This document shows, one piece after another, positions 1 through 11,942 of a stretch of 64,000 bases of DNA. How positions within the stretch are numbered: the stretch's first letter is position 1; each line of letters starts with the position of its first letter. The stretch spans positions 5,580,001 to 5,644,000 of the forward strand of contig OY821751.1 in NCBI GenBank assembly GCA_963682055.1, read 5' to 3'. The position numbers and the translations under genes are program-made. This stretch comes from Primula veris. Its lineage: Eukaryota; Streptophyta; Magnoliopsida; Ericales; Primulaceae. The notes beneath the pieces were generated by a model. The model was not told where the DNA came from. It did no database searches and saw only the letters and a list, made by a program, of their open reading frames with translations.

Positions 1-1376
1 TGTTAAATCACCTGTTCTGACAGCTAATACTAAAACTTCACAAGATATTACTAAAACTCTTATTTTTGAAACATACACACCCTTGTAAATAAATATATTT
101 CTGACCATGGCTTACAATTTAACTCAAATCAAGTCCTACTATTAATCGTGGGATTTTTTTATACAATCGTTGTCAACTGGTTCCCTATGTTTCATGACAC
201 AATTTCTCCTCCTTATTCCCGTACTGCATGAAGCTACATTTTTAAACCTCACAACTATAACGATTCAAGCAACTGTACCCAACTCATATAAATAAATTTC
301 AGCTTAAATTGATCAAATAGGGAGCTTTCAGCTCACACACTTATTACATACACAAAAATAATTCTGTACATATATAAACAGTGTGTGTGTGAGTGTGTGT
401 ACATGGAGTAAATATTGTTATAAAGAAGTTAGTTACTACCAATACTGTCACTTTGTGTTTCCTTACATTTTAAGGGGACCTACTCAGTTTCCTGGATACA
501 TGTTATATACACGAGCCTCCATTTTTAAGACCAATAGTGATGTATTTAATCTCTACCAAGTATACACATTCTTTTATAACTAAATCTCAGCTCAAAATTG
601 ACCAAAAAGGTGTTCCGCTCAAATAGAAAAACCAGCACAGACATAAGATATATTACATTGCACATAAAATACACAAACAATAATTAGCGTACACATTTAC
701 ACATACATTTCAAAAACCGACATCTATGACGAAACAATCTTCAGCAACTATACCTACTTTCTTTTTTTAAAAGTCCGCCTAGAACTGATCAAAGGAAGTA
801 TTCGCTCCACACAGCGTTTATCCTAGAATTTTAGGTAAGCCATCCACACAGACAAAATGCTACACCTGATATTTATAGTTTAAAGAACGGTTTTACTTGA
901 TTCTTAAAGTTGTGAAAATGAATTTTCGGTCCATATGCACAAACAGAAATATGCTACACCTGAACATTACAGTTTTTAAGGAACGGATTTACTCGATTCC
1001 AGACTATCAGCATATCCGATTAGCACAGTTTCAACAGTATCATGTTTTTATTAACTTCCATTTTCACAAGGTGCTTTCTTTTCCTTAAGCTCACATAATC
1101 ATCACATAAAACACACACACTGAAACACACACACATACACACACATAGATACATAATTACATAAATAATTACATATCGTACTATTAATATAAGTCAACTC
1201 AAGATTTTTAATAGCATAAATAATACACACACTGAAACACACACACGCAGAGAGAGATACATAATTACATATTAGTATCGTACTATTAATATAAGCCAAC
1301 TCAAGATGTGTATCGTAACTACACTTATTTACTATATTTTCATCCCGCTACACGCAACACATATAATATAAAGTAC
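1..1376. other. Presumed intron of the FAX-like gene; no exon seen
   Basis: AT-rich sequence lying downstream of the FAX-like exon on the minus strand. It holds a (GT)n run at 381-400, a degenerate direct repeat (units starting near 857 and 951 that share ATGCTACACCTGA) and the duplicated CA-rich block at 1109-1308. No open stretch resembles the later TMEM14 helices. The small ORFs here have no recognisable protein. Confidence 0.5.
1109..1308. repeat. Imperfect tandem duplication with (CA)n cores
   Basis: Two units of about 110 bp start near 1109 and 1224. Each runs from a CACACACTGAAACACAC core through ATACATAATTACATA and CGTACTATTAATATAAG to CAACTCAAGAT. The second unit carries a GAGAGA insertion and small indels. 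Confidence 0.8.
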
Positions 1377-1749
1377 CTCCGACGAGGGCAGCGTAGACGA
1401 GCGTAAACTTCTGCGACATCGTCATCCCTCCCTTCGCCTTTCTCTCTCCACCTTCTTCTCCCTCTCCCTCTCCACCACCACCACCTCCACCTCCTCCACC
1501 ACCACCACCACCACCACCACCACCACCGATCTCCACCGGGATCTCAGGAGAATCAAAGACGATACTCGGGGAGGGTTTAGACTCCGAAACAACCCTGAGA
1601 ACCGTACACGTGGAGCTAGGAAATGAAAGGAGATTAGATCGGACGGTGGAGGGAAGAGAGAGATAGGTTAGAGAGGGAAGATAGATAGATACAGGTGAAT
1701 ATGTATGTATAGAGAGAGAAGGTTTTAGTAGCAATATTGACTCACCCAT
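1377..1749 (-). CDS. FATTY ACID EXPORT-like (TMEM14/UPF0136) plastid protein, first exon only
   Basis: The minus-strand ATG at 1749 opens 124 codons plus one base. The exon ends at a clear donor (GGAG|GTACTT, exon end 1377); reading on past it soon hits a stop. The first 70 or so residues are rich in Ser, Pro and Leu with few acidic residues, like a chloroplast transit peptide. A run of about 19 glycines (residues 75-93) and an acidic/basic linker (EGEGEEGGERKAKGG) follow. The exon closes with MSQKFTLVYAALVG, which resembles the start of the first membrane helix of plant FAX/TMEM14 proteins; these export fatty acids across the plastid envelope. The remaining helices must lie on later exons; I found none in 1-1376, so the intron or gene extends past the left edge. 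The FAX assignment rests on a short match and on the Gly-rich linker before it. FAX2/FAX4-type is possible but not proven. Confidence 0.6.
1468..1528. repeat. GGN/CCN triplet repeat coding for poly-glycine
   Basis: Plus-strand CCACCACCT-type triplets are read on the minus strand as about 19 consecutive Gly codons (GGT, GGA) inside the FAX-like exon. Pure triplet runs of this kind are slippage-prone. Confidence 0.85.
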
Positions 1750-1910
1750 GCTTTTGCTTTTTGGGGTTTTTATTTGTGGGAATTTTATATATATTTGTTA
1801 CTAATAAGTTTCTCTATGTATTACATTATAGTGGCAAATTACAGTTTTCGATTCAATAAAATTTATTAATTGCAAATAACACACCAACTATATTTGTTTT
1901 TCAAAAGGGT

Positions 1911-2332
1911 TTATTAATATCTTTATACATTCGTTTCTTCACTTTTTTTTTCTCCTTTATACTTTGATTTCTTAAATTTTCTTTTTTTACTTTCGTTTAT
2001 TCATTTTTTGCTTTTTTTTACCTTGTATTCTTATTTTTTCCTTTTTTATACCTTCGCTTCTTCACTTTTTTCTCTTTTATACTTTAATTTCTTAAATTTT
2101 CTTTTTTCACCTTTGTTTATTCATATTTTGCCTTTTTGTACCTTGTATTCTTATTCTTATTTTTATTTTTTTACCTTGGTTTTTATGCTGTGAGTTTTTA
2201 AAAAATTTGAAAAAACAGTCAAAATTGAGCAAAAAGGGAAAAAAATAGAATCAAGGTATTTTTTTTTTTTAAGAAATCAAGGTACAAAAGAACAAAAAAG
2301 AGAAGAAACGAATGTAACAAAAGGTATTAAGG
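1911..2332. mobile_element. Fold-back element with an internal 120-bp repeat
   Basis: The left end (TTATTAATATCTTTATACATTCG onward, through the TTTCTTCAC and TTTGATTTCTT motifs) is matched in reverse complement by the right end (AAGAAATCAAGG ... AGAAGAAACGAATG ... AAAGGTATTAA). Between them lie two direct copies of a T-rich unit of about 122 bp (near 1934 and 2056). There is no coding capacity. It resembles a MITE or fold-back element. Confidence 0.6.
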
Positions 2333-5300
2333 ATTTCTGGTAGTGGACTTATAAATTGAAACACATCAAGTAGATAAAAAAATGACAAGTGTAGAAAGAC
2401 CTCACGTCTATCTTTAAATGGCATAACTACATGCTCAATGGTCTATTTTGAAGTACGTTTATTTTATGATCGGCAGTTGTTAATAGATATGTAAGTAAGA
2501 AGTGAGAGATTGAGAGAGCGGTCTGATATTATCTTTTTGCTAGCCGAAGTTTTTGTTATCAGAAGCTTAGGTATGAAATATGGAGCAAGTTAGTTTACGG
2601 ATTTTACCCTCCCATGGTTTTGAAACTTTTGTTTTGAGCGAAATTAAGCCTTTCTCTTAGGCACATGCATGTTTATGAACATTTACCACATTATATTGAT
2701 GTTTGAGTTTTGCTATTCTGGTAAACTAGATGTTTGTATTTGGGTGTCAAAAGTTGACGCTGGTATTAGGCTGTATGAGATTAGTATCTTACCTAAAAAT
2801 CTTTCTTCCAAATAAAAAAAAAAAAGGATATGTAGGTAAGAAAGTGCGGATTTACGTCATTTTGAAATAATAGTTTTTCACATTAGTAAAATTAAAAAGC
2901 TGTACAGTGCATTTTCAAAGCTAATTATGTAAAATGTATTAATTAATACAAAGTTATGCCACTTTCAAATGCTACGATGCGGTTTAATTGCAAAAGAACA
3001 AAAATATTGGGGGCTATTTTCAAATCAATGATAGTTTCGAGGTTTATTTGGAAGATAAATAATAGCATAGGTTTCTAGAAATTCAAGGGTCATAATTAAC
3101 GGAAATATAATAGAGATGTAAATTCAACGTTCAAAGAAAATCAAACCATATCAAATTTCGTGTTATTTAAATACGGATCACAATTAATCAAGTTATTTAA
3201 CTCACCATATGTAAAATAAATAAATTATTAAATCTTTAGCAAATGCGAAGACTAACAAAACTACTGTAATACTAAAATTGCATATACCTATTGTTTAGAA
3301 ATTGTTTATGAGTATTAATTTTGAAAATTGTTTCGCGGTGTTGGTGTCGTGTCGTGTCGGGCACGTGTACACAGTATTCATGTCCGTGCTACATAGCTCT
3401 CGTCAATAATAACACCTGGTCATCTCATATGCATATACACTTTCGTCTCTCCATTTCTTAATATTGTTTCTATCTCTATAACATCTCCTCCCCAACACGG
3501 CTATTTGGGGTATTCGAGTTTAGTGGTTAATGAATGAGGAAATCGAATTGATAGTGTAGAAGAAAGTAAGTACTGTGTTTTTCATGTTATCAAATTTCCA
3601 ATTGATGTTAGTAGAATAGACAAAAAGTTTTGGAAAAATATATTTTAACAAATAAGTTTAGCCAAACAACATAAGCTCAATGCCCAAATCTGATCAATAG
3701 CCAAAGTACAAACAAAATTACCAAACTCAAGCGAAGGAAAAGTAAGCGAAACAGTTAAACAAACTAAGTCGCAAAGTAACACAAATCATCTTTCAAAAAC
3801 GACAGCAATACAACAAGTTACAAACCTTGGAATTCGATCTCAATCGTTGAATGAATTCACACCCTATCAATTTTACTTTTTATAAGTAATTTCCTAACTT
3901 TTCACTCGTTTATTCGATGAAACTTAATAACTTATGAAGCATCAGTAACCCTTAATCCCTTATACTGCCATACGGACAGAGTATGGTAATTATTGAATTT
4001 TTAATCCAGAGAGAACACTCGGCCTATTTTTTTACGATCTTGATATAAAGAGAGAGAGAAAGTAACAGAGAGACGATTCAGACACTTTAAAATTGAACTC
4101 ATTCATTCCCTACTGCCACATTTTTGTATGTCGGTTTTTACTTTTTACCAAACCCATATTCAATAATATATTTTTGATCCGATCTTTGAGCATATAATAG
4201 CAGTTCTGGAAACCAGTATGCAGTGTTACTCCAACATTTCCGAAAGTACACATATGGCATACATCATACCATAAAACCTTCACTTTGTGCACAAATGTAT
4301 AACATGAAAGTCGAAACCTTCATAACTCATAAGCAGTACGGATTTCTTTTAATAATTTGATTAAACACATACTATCTACTTTGTATGGTTTATATTTTCT
4401 AACGGTATCTTAAACATCAAGAAATCGAATAACACAATCTTTAAAGAGAATATATATCGTTAACACACATAAAAGTGAAGAAGAAACAAAGGAGCCACAA
4501 GAAATCAAGTGAACAACATAATTTGCTGGTCACTAGACACTAGCAATAAAATAAAAAAAGAGTTCCAGCGGAATCGAGCAGCATTGGGAGCACTACCACT
4601 CTACCAGCTGAGAAAAAACCATCTTGATGATATTCGTCACTGTTTAATCGGTCATCATAGTTATCAACACCTACAGACACAATACTTTAGTCACCTGAGC
4701 TTTTTCGCAAAATTATGACTCCGGCACAAATATATTTTGGCATACCAGTATAATACAGATAAGTCTAGTATATAGCATGTAGTGACATTATTTGTTGCAA
4801 CTTTAAGAAAATAAACTGGGTATTTTAAGGTTGAGAAAAATATTGGCTCAATTCATCCTGCGGAAGGCTTTTACATTTCCATGTGATTCTGCGACTGTGA
4901 GGCGAAAATCTCAGTTTTAAGCTGGTCAACCAAATACAGTCAATATTCTAACCATACAAGAAAAGCTGGACTTAAAATATTTAACCAAACAAAGGCCAAA
5001 AGAACATTATCACACCATGTAAATCTGATTGGGAAGTGTTATGAATGAGTTCAACGCATAATTATACCAAATCTACAGGTTTGGTATAATTACCGCGACA
5101 CAAGCAAAAAGGGCGCCTAATGCAGTTCAACGCATGTTCTAATCATAACTATTTGTAAAATATAACAAGTAGTAACTAGTAACTATCTCATATGGTACTG
5201 ACAGTGATATTGGATTCAAATATTACCACTTAGGCCTTCTTTGGTTGTAGGATTGGGTTTATTGCATTTTTTGCTTGGAAGCTAAACTGCAATTTTTTTA

Positions 5301-5582
5301 ACCAGCTTAAAACTTGAGATTTTCTGACATTTTCACCTAAAAATCTAGAATCTTAAAGCTGGATAAACCCATCTTTTTTTCTCAACCCACCAGTTTTATT
5401 TTTAAAATCTGCCATCAGATAAGCTCTTAGAGTTCATTTAAAAGCAAAAAGAGAAATAACATTGCAAAGGTAAAACTCCCCAGTTAATCCATCATGGGCT
5501 AAAATCTAGTGTCCACTTAATTCAATCCCTTTTTGTACAAAAAAAGAGAAAACAACCGTCTTGAATAACACATGAGCGTACC
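2333..5582. other. Intergenic region, no gene recognised
   Basis: Stop-rich, AT-rich sequence with only short open frames (for example near 4110-4292 and 4509-4718, the latter from a non-ATG start). Around 4810-4980 and 5230-5480 are degenerate stretches with the motifs of the dispersed family described at 34833 (CCAGCTTAAAA, CTAGAATCTTAAAGCTGG), so these look like decayed MITEs. Confidence 0.5.
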
Positions 5583-7644
5583 TCAACTATTTTTAGTATG
5601 CAAAATTGCCGTCTGAGACATGTAAGGGATGTCGGGATACTTTCCACTAAGAGCACTTCTAATGCACTCCGACACCACCAACATATAAGCCAAGGTCATC
5701 GCTGCACAAAAATGCACACCCAACTTGCCACATAACACAGTCACTGGAACCAATCTGAAAACAGCCTCTATAATCGTCATACCCACCTCCAACAGCAAGC
5801 CCATCATTATATGATACCTATAGAAATGGGGACCCACCCTCTCTTTTATCAACCATGAAGATACCACGTACCAGTACACAGTCGGGAACCACCAAGGGAT
5901 ACTCGAGGCAGCCAGCAAAAATGGACATGTTAAGTCATATAGCTTTTCCAAAAATGGATAGAGATGGTAAACTGCTGGCGCATACATAAATGGCCTGTGG
6001 AGGGGTATTAGATATGGGAGAGATGCTAGACTTCTCAACCACCATTCTGGCTTTTCTGTCATTATAGGGGCCTTGAAATTTTTATATACCTTGGCAGGTG
6101 CTAATGCTTTAATACTGCAAGTTGTCCGTAGTAAAGGCCTTATAAGCGGAGTCGGTGAAGCAGAAAGACTAAGAGAGTGTCTTGGAATTGCGGATGGGGC
6201 TACAAATTCATGTAAAAAATAAAATTGACAAAAAATTGTAGGGGATGCCAAATGACTATTACATAACATACCAATATATATACGAAAAAAAAATTTTTTT
6301 TTCTAATAATTTGGGGGTTGCCATTCACGGTCACTACTTAGCCCCTTCGCTGGCATAATCCAAGTGCTATTAAATGGACAATGTAAAGCAAATGCAGAAA
6401 GTATGTTCATTTGTATACTTGACTGAGGCCTCAACTGGTAGCAGCTTTTAAGCTCAGTTTTTTTTTCCTTATAAATTTGGTTGTAAATTGTACATGGTTA
6501 ATAACCAGCTTGCAAGCCGAGCTTTTATATTTGTTTGTCCACACGTGAAAAGCTAGAAATTTCAGATGGATGACCCTATTTCTTACAAACTCAAAATAGC
6601 TTGTTGGTTTATAACCTGTGACCATACACATTTACACTTGGAACTGGAAATGTTTAAATCTGATGTGGATATATGCTCATCGATCCTCAATTTAGACCTG
6701 TAGCGTCAAACTCCTGGAATTCAAATGTCTAAATGTGTTCATAAGTTGAATCGAAATGGACTTCTAAATCCATTAGCCTCAATTTTTCCGATTACTAATT
6801 AGGGTATGTTTGGTAACAGATTTTTTGATCCAAAATCAGATTTTAAAAATCTATTTTAAGAATCCACTGAAAAGCTGGATTTTAAAAATCTGGAATTTTC
6901 AGCATAAAAATCAGATTTATAGAAGCTGAATAATCTGACTTGCCACAAATTTTTAAAATCCAAAATCCAAAATCCAAAAATCAAGTAAAAAAATCTGTTA
7001 CCAAACGGACCCTTGCTTGCAGTCTACTGGATGCAGCATTCATTACCTGTGGTTTTAACAAATAAGACTTCAACCTGAAAATATATTTGAACATGACCTT
7101 TTTTTTCACGCCTATAAGTTGGAAAAATAATAATAATCATCAAACTTTGCCTTTATCACAAGAATTTGGGGTCGGCTATATGAAACAATACGAGAAAGTT
7201 GGAAAAATAAATAGAAAAAAAACTATACAAAGTCCAACCAGTGCGATACTAATCCATGCCGATAAACTCCTTTGATAATTACACTGATATATTGCATAAC
7301 AGTGAACATACAACACAACCTAGCTTTGGTTAATGCAAGCCTTATCACACATTCCTTCGGATCATTTATAACAAGCATAATCGGTAATCATGCTTAACTT
7401 TCACCATTCGATCAACGCATAGTCTAAAAGGAGAACATAGATGGCTCAAATATACCAAGGATTGCAATGTCATACCTCTTGAAAACCGTAAATTCGTCTC
7501 TCTTGACAATCCCCGTGAGTTTCTGACCCCAGGTAATAGAAACGGGGCAGACAAGCGCGATGATGTCACGTAAGGCCTAGGTGGCAATGCCATAGGTGTA
7601 AAAACGAAACTCCCCGCAACTGCAGAGCACCCATTTAACAACAT
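5583..7644 (-). CDS. TIC20: TIC20-type chloroplast inner-envelope import protein (TIC20-I/IV group)
   Basis: Two coding exons are joined in phase 1: 7644-7476 (ATG at 7644; donor AAGAG|GTATGA) and 6199-5583 (acceptor TTTGTAG|CC), giving 261 residues; Arabidopsis TIC20-I has about 274. Residues 1 to about 100 are a Ser/Arg-rich transit peptide. The conserved core starts at KPEWWLRSLASLPYLIPLH (about residue 106). It continues with four hydrophobic spans, then FYRYHIMMGLLLEVG, GKLGVHFCAA and ECIRSALSGKYPDIPYMSQTA, as in TIC20. The protein is a membrane subunit of the TIC channel for preproteins in the inner chloroplast envelope. The frame stays open upstream of 6199 as far as 6269, but that part is the pyrimidine-rich intron end. 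Whether it is TIC20-I or IV cannot be settled by eye. Confidence 0.93.
6801..7013. mobile_element. MITE with 26-bp terminal inverted repeats in the TIC20 intron
   Basis: The left end AGGGTATGTTTGGTAACAGA and the right end TCTGTTACCAAACGGACCCT are near-perfect inverted repeats (two mismatches over about 26 bp). The inside is non-coding and rich in AAAATC/GATTTT. The roughly 210-bp length fits a non-autonomous DNA transposon. A decayed relative is at about 9318-9543. Confidence 0.85.
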
Positions 7645-7663
7645 ATTTGGTCACTTTTAACAC
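7645..7663 (-). other. 5' UTR tail of TIC20 after a probable leader intron
   Basis: A good minus-strand acceptor (TATGCAG|GTG) ends at 7664, only 19 bases before the TIC20 ATG. This suggests a leader intron. A possible upstream leader exon ends at 9636 with donor GGCTG|GTGAGT and would lie at about 9637-9770. This is inference; transcripts are needed to fix it. Confidence 0.35.
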
Positions 7664-8478
7664 CTGCATAACCACATACAAAATTGTGAATATAATAGTT
7701 CAAACAACAAATGGAAAATAGCCAAAAGCGTCAATACGAACTAACTGTTGAAGACAAAGATAAGAAAGCAGTATGAATATCAGATCTCAACAACTTCTCT
7801 TAAATCAGATTAACGTACGCTCAATTAATGATTTCTCGGTGTAAACTAGTAAAAAATCTGTTAAGCACGTACCCTTCCGAAAGAAGAAACCAGACAACTT
7901 ATGGAATCAAAGGTTCTGTCAGGAAACAATTTTTCAAGCCTTTATTTTAAATTTCAAGAACAAGAAACAAATCATGTTTAGTTTGGATTATTTAACAACT
8001 AAGAAGAATACGAGTCTACTAACTAAACTAACTGCGACAAATTTATTAGCGACAAGAGTTAAATAGTGTGGTGGCATAGTTAAACATGTGTGGATGCCTT
8101 TGACCCGAAATCCTGAGTTTCTATAGAACTGTGTTTGGGATTGCCATCTACAACCATACTACTTAGCCCTTTTTAAAGGTTTATCACAATCTCAATCTAA
8201 CTAAGATTTACTACGAAAAAGCATAAGAAATCTGACAAATAAATAGCTGACCAATAGGTGACGGATCCAGATATAAAATGTTTTAAAATTTTCGGAATGG
8301 ACCGAGCAGCGCAGCCCCAAAACCCCACTGAATCCTGTGACAAGTATCTAGTAAACACCAATGCCCTACCAATAGTTTTCACTTATGATATATATTGGGA
8401 ACAAATTCGTCTTTATGTATAGTTTTAATGAAAAAAAAAACATCAGACCCAGGGGAGGAACTAGTAGCAAGTTAAAAG

Positions 8479-8649
8479 CAGTGTTTACAAAAAGCAATCT
8501 CTTAGCTAAAAGCGTTTTTGCAAGAGACATGCTAAAAGCATAAAAAGCGTAAGCGTTTAGCGGCCTAAAAAGCGGAAAAACGAGCTTTATAAGCTTTTTT
8601 AAGCTTTGAATCGAGCTTTTTTACTTCAAAGCGCGCTATTTAAAACAGT
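8479..8649. mobile_element. Small element of the CAGTG-TTTTAAAA family (copy 1)
   Basis: It starts CAGTGTTTACAAAAAGC and ends CGCGCTATTTAAAACAGTT. Its interior is rich in AGCGT/AAGCTTT and in GAGCTTT motifs. The same plan recurs at 23527-23692, 28475-28636 and 39031-39178. Confidence 0.65.
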
Positions 8650-8654
8650 TAAAA

Positions 8655-9380
8655 AGGGACTCCATCACTTTCCATGATGAGAAAAAACTGATCTTTTACC
8701 ATGTATCAAGTTTTTCCCCCCGATTATAGACTTTCAACACCCCCATAATTACTATAAAAAAAAACAATTCTAGTTCCCCTACTGTTTAGACTGTCACCAC
8801 CTGGTCAATGCCCGAGTGTTTTGGCTAGTCATATGCATAAGCCAGAAACTAATATGAATGAACTGTGCTTAATTTACATAAAAAACGCCACGTGGAAAAG
8901 AATATATCATCACGAAACATAATCACAGTTTTCAACAAATTATAGCTTTGTTTGGCACCATATTATCTGATCAGAATTCATATTTAAAAAACTAGTTTCG
9001 AAAATCCTCCGGAAAAAAAACATTAGGCTCATGAAGGAACTAGTAGTTGGCTAAAAGGGACTTTACCCGTATCGTGTCTTTTTTTTTATCGATTTTAGCC
9101 TTTCATCTCCCCATAATTACTAAAAAACAATTCTAGTTCCACTACTGATTAGACTGTCACCGCCTGGTCATTCGCCCGAATCTTTCGGGCTTTCGGCTAG
9201 TCATATGCATAAAGCCAGAAACTAATATGAATGAATTGTGATTAATTTACATAAGAAACAACGTCCCGTGAAAACGAATATATCATGAGGACATAAATCA
9301 CTGCTTTCAACAAATTATGGCTATGTTTAGCCACAAATTATCATGTCAGCAATCATATTCAAAAAAAATTGTCTCGAAAA
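8655..9380. repeat. Diverged tandem duplication, two units of about 350 bp
   Basis: Unit 1 (about 8655-9010) and unit 2 (about 9057-9380) share GGGACT..., CATAATTACTA, CTAGTTCC, TAGACTGTCACC, CTAGTCATATGCATAA, GCCAGAAACTAATATGAATG and TTTTCAACAAATTAT in the same order. No coding frame is kept. Confidence 0.8.
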
Positions 9381-9769
9381 TCCAACGAAACCTAGATTAT
9401 TAACTTTGGATTTTTTTTTATAGTTCTTTTAGCCTAAAAATCTGCTTTTAAAAAGATAAATAGTCTAACTGTCCAAAAACCAGTGATTTTTTAAATCTAA
9501 AATCAAAAAACCAGGCCAGAAAATCCGTTAACAAACAGAACCTATATAGTAAAATCACACTAACTATTTAAAATAAAATAAAATAATAATAAAAAACAAT
9601 CAAAACCCTTGATAAACCCTTAGAAAAAAACTCACCAGCCTCGTTTTTACACCTCTAAATACGTATTTAGAAACCAATAAATGAAATTTCAACCGCGAAA
9701 ATCGAAGAAAATCAATCTCTCAGATGAAATATTTTCATCACTAGTTGTTTTGTCTCTCTTTCTTGTAGC

Positions 9770-11440
9770 TCACGTCATATTTTTATATTGAATATCTCTT
9801 ATAAATATATATATCATTTTTTATATATATAATCAAAGTTATATATATCTCCTAAATATAGTTTACGATATTTATAGATTTAGTACCTTAACTTATTATT
9901 ATATTCTAAGTAGATTATGTAAATTGTAAACTTAGTTACTTTGGTTTTAGTATTTTATTTTTATTTGGAGATATTCAATTCCTTCCGACTTATTCGATAA
10001 CGTTTACTTGAGAGTTGAGTCTACAAAAGCGGAATGATAATTTAAATATGCACTTTTTTGTATCTTATGCACGATGTTGAAATGTTGTAATTGTGCAATT
10101 TTCAGTAAATTACATAGAAAAAGTTTGTATTTTCTTCTATATGGGTGGTCGTATAGTCAATTATGAAGGAAAATAGGAAAATAGGAAAATATTGAGTTAT
10201 TGAATAACAACACAAGTAGCATAAATTATGAAGGAAAAAAAAAACACAAGTAAATCTTAGTTTTTTACACAATTAATGTATCAAACATGAGAAAATATTT
10301 AAGTCCTCGAAATTTAGAGGGCGGGTTTTGGTGTGATCATGAAGCTAAAGATAAAGTTAGAAATACAAGTTGGTACTCGAATTTATAACCTTGTGAATTC
10401 ATTGAATTCGTGTACATATCCATCGGTACGTGAGTTTATCGACCATAACTTAGAATATGTATGTATCAAGCATGAGAATTGCACACACAATCAACAAACT
10501 TGTTCAATCACCACAAAACATCATCGATAAATTAACATCTACAAAATTGTGAAAGCATGTAGCATATTAAATAAACGAGACAATGTACCAAATTTTGGAG
10601 CATGATTCAGCAAATTAGATTACATGTTTGAAATTTTGATTCAATTTCCCATGAGTTTTTGTTAAAGTGTTTTCTATTATATATATGTCGCTATGACTTT
10701 TGAATTTTATTCATATATTACAGATAAAAAAACGATTGCAAAAGACAGGGTGACAATCAATAAGATCGTTCATGTTTCAAAAAATATAATGTGCGCAAAC
10801 GATCTGCTAGAATATACATCAGACATCGAGATGATATAGGATATAGGCCATAACTATACTATTTAAACAGTCTCACCGTTCCTACCGTATGGTCTTTTAG
10901 TTGAAAGTGTACGGGTACTAACAGAATCGAAAGCCGCGACTCAATTGCAAGGCTATCTTAGTCTATGCACTAAACTACAATTTCACCTTAAAATCATGTA
11001 TCGACCAACAATTGCCTCATTGGTGCGAGCTCACGTTTCAATAATATTTTTGTTCATAAGTCACTAATCTCATAAGATTTTGAATTGTAGCCCACCTTAC
11101 AAGTGATACAAAAAAAAATATTATTTTCGTAACTTTTTTTGTATTTTTTTTTACTTAATAATTCAAACAAACACTAAAAAAAAGCCTAAAAAAAAAAGTT
11201 TTTACGTTATTTTTTTACATTTTGATATCTTTCTCGTGTAAATTATAATATTTTTTTTAAGCTTAAAAACAACTTTTTATCTGTTTTTAGATTTTAATAT
11301 CGTTCTGTATAGACTATAAGTTATTTAATTTTTTATTTTTTTTATTAAACGGAATGACCGAAACTTAAAAAAAATTTCAACTCATAACCTCTAATTAAAA
11401 AATATTGTAAAAGATGAGCTAGACTGATATAAGTAAATAT
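9770..11440. other. Intergenic region between TIC20 and RPL10A
   Basis: AT-rich sequence with simple repeats (TATATA runs near 9800-9850 and GGAAAATA near 10165). The 65-codon open frame at 10333-10530 has a non-ATG start and no recognisable motif. Promoters of both flanking genes probably lie here, since TIC20 points left and RPL10A right. Confidence 0.5.
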
Positions 11441-11443
11441 ATG

Positions 11444-11535
11444 TGGGCTTTTATTATTGGGCATAAAATTAGTCAAAAAAAAGCCCAAGTCAATAACATT
11501 AAGGGGGTAATATAGTCATTTCATAATTAGGGTTT
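11444..11535 (+). promoter_or_regulatory. Site II elements plus telo-box upstream of RPL10A
   Basis: TGGGCT (11444-11449) and its inverse AGCCCA (11482-11487) match plant site II motifs (TGGGCY), bound by TCP factors. TTAGGGTTT (11527-11535) is an inverted telo-box (AAACCCTAA). This pairing is typical of promoters of plant ribosomal-protein and other growth-linked genes. It lies 170-265 bp before the RPL10A ATG, which supports the gene call and start. Confidence 0.75.
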
Positions 11536-11707
11536 ATAGCTAAATTCTGATTACTCTGCTATCTTATTTCTCAACTGGGTAGGTAATCTCTCTCTCTTTT
11601 TTTATATATATTTTTATTTTTATTTTTATTTATTTATTTAGTTTTATAGGGTTATTTATATATTTTTTTTACTGTGAAGGTGTAGCAGGTGCTGTCTATA
11701 ATTCACC

Positions 11708-11831
11708 ATGAGGTAAATTAAATCTCCTTTTTTTTTTTTTCATCAATTTGCTTAGAATTATTTTTTAGAAGAACCCTTTCTATGTGTCATGTTTGGTATG
11801 ATTTTTGAGATTTTTTTTTAATATATATATG

Positions 11832-11864
<33 letters not shown>

Positions 11865-11911
11865 TACATGTGTTTTTAATTTCTCATTTGGTATGATTTT
11901 TGAGATTTTTT

Positions 11912-11942
<31 letters not shown>

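Noticed and set aside
6200..6269. N-terminal extension of the TIC20 exon (MLCNSHLASP...)
   Set aside because: It is T-rich intron sequence ending in a good acceptor; joining to 7476 gives a proper transit peptide and matching phase.
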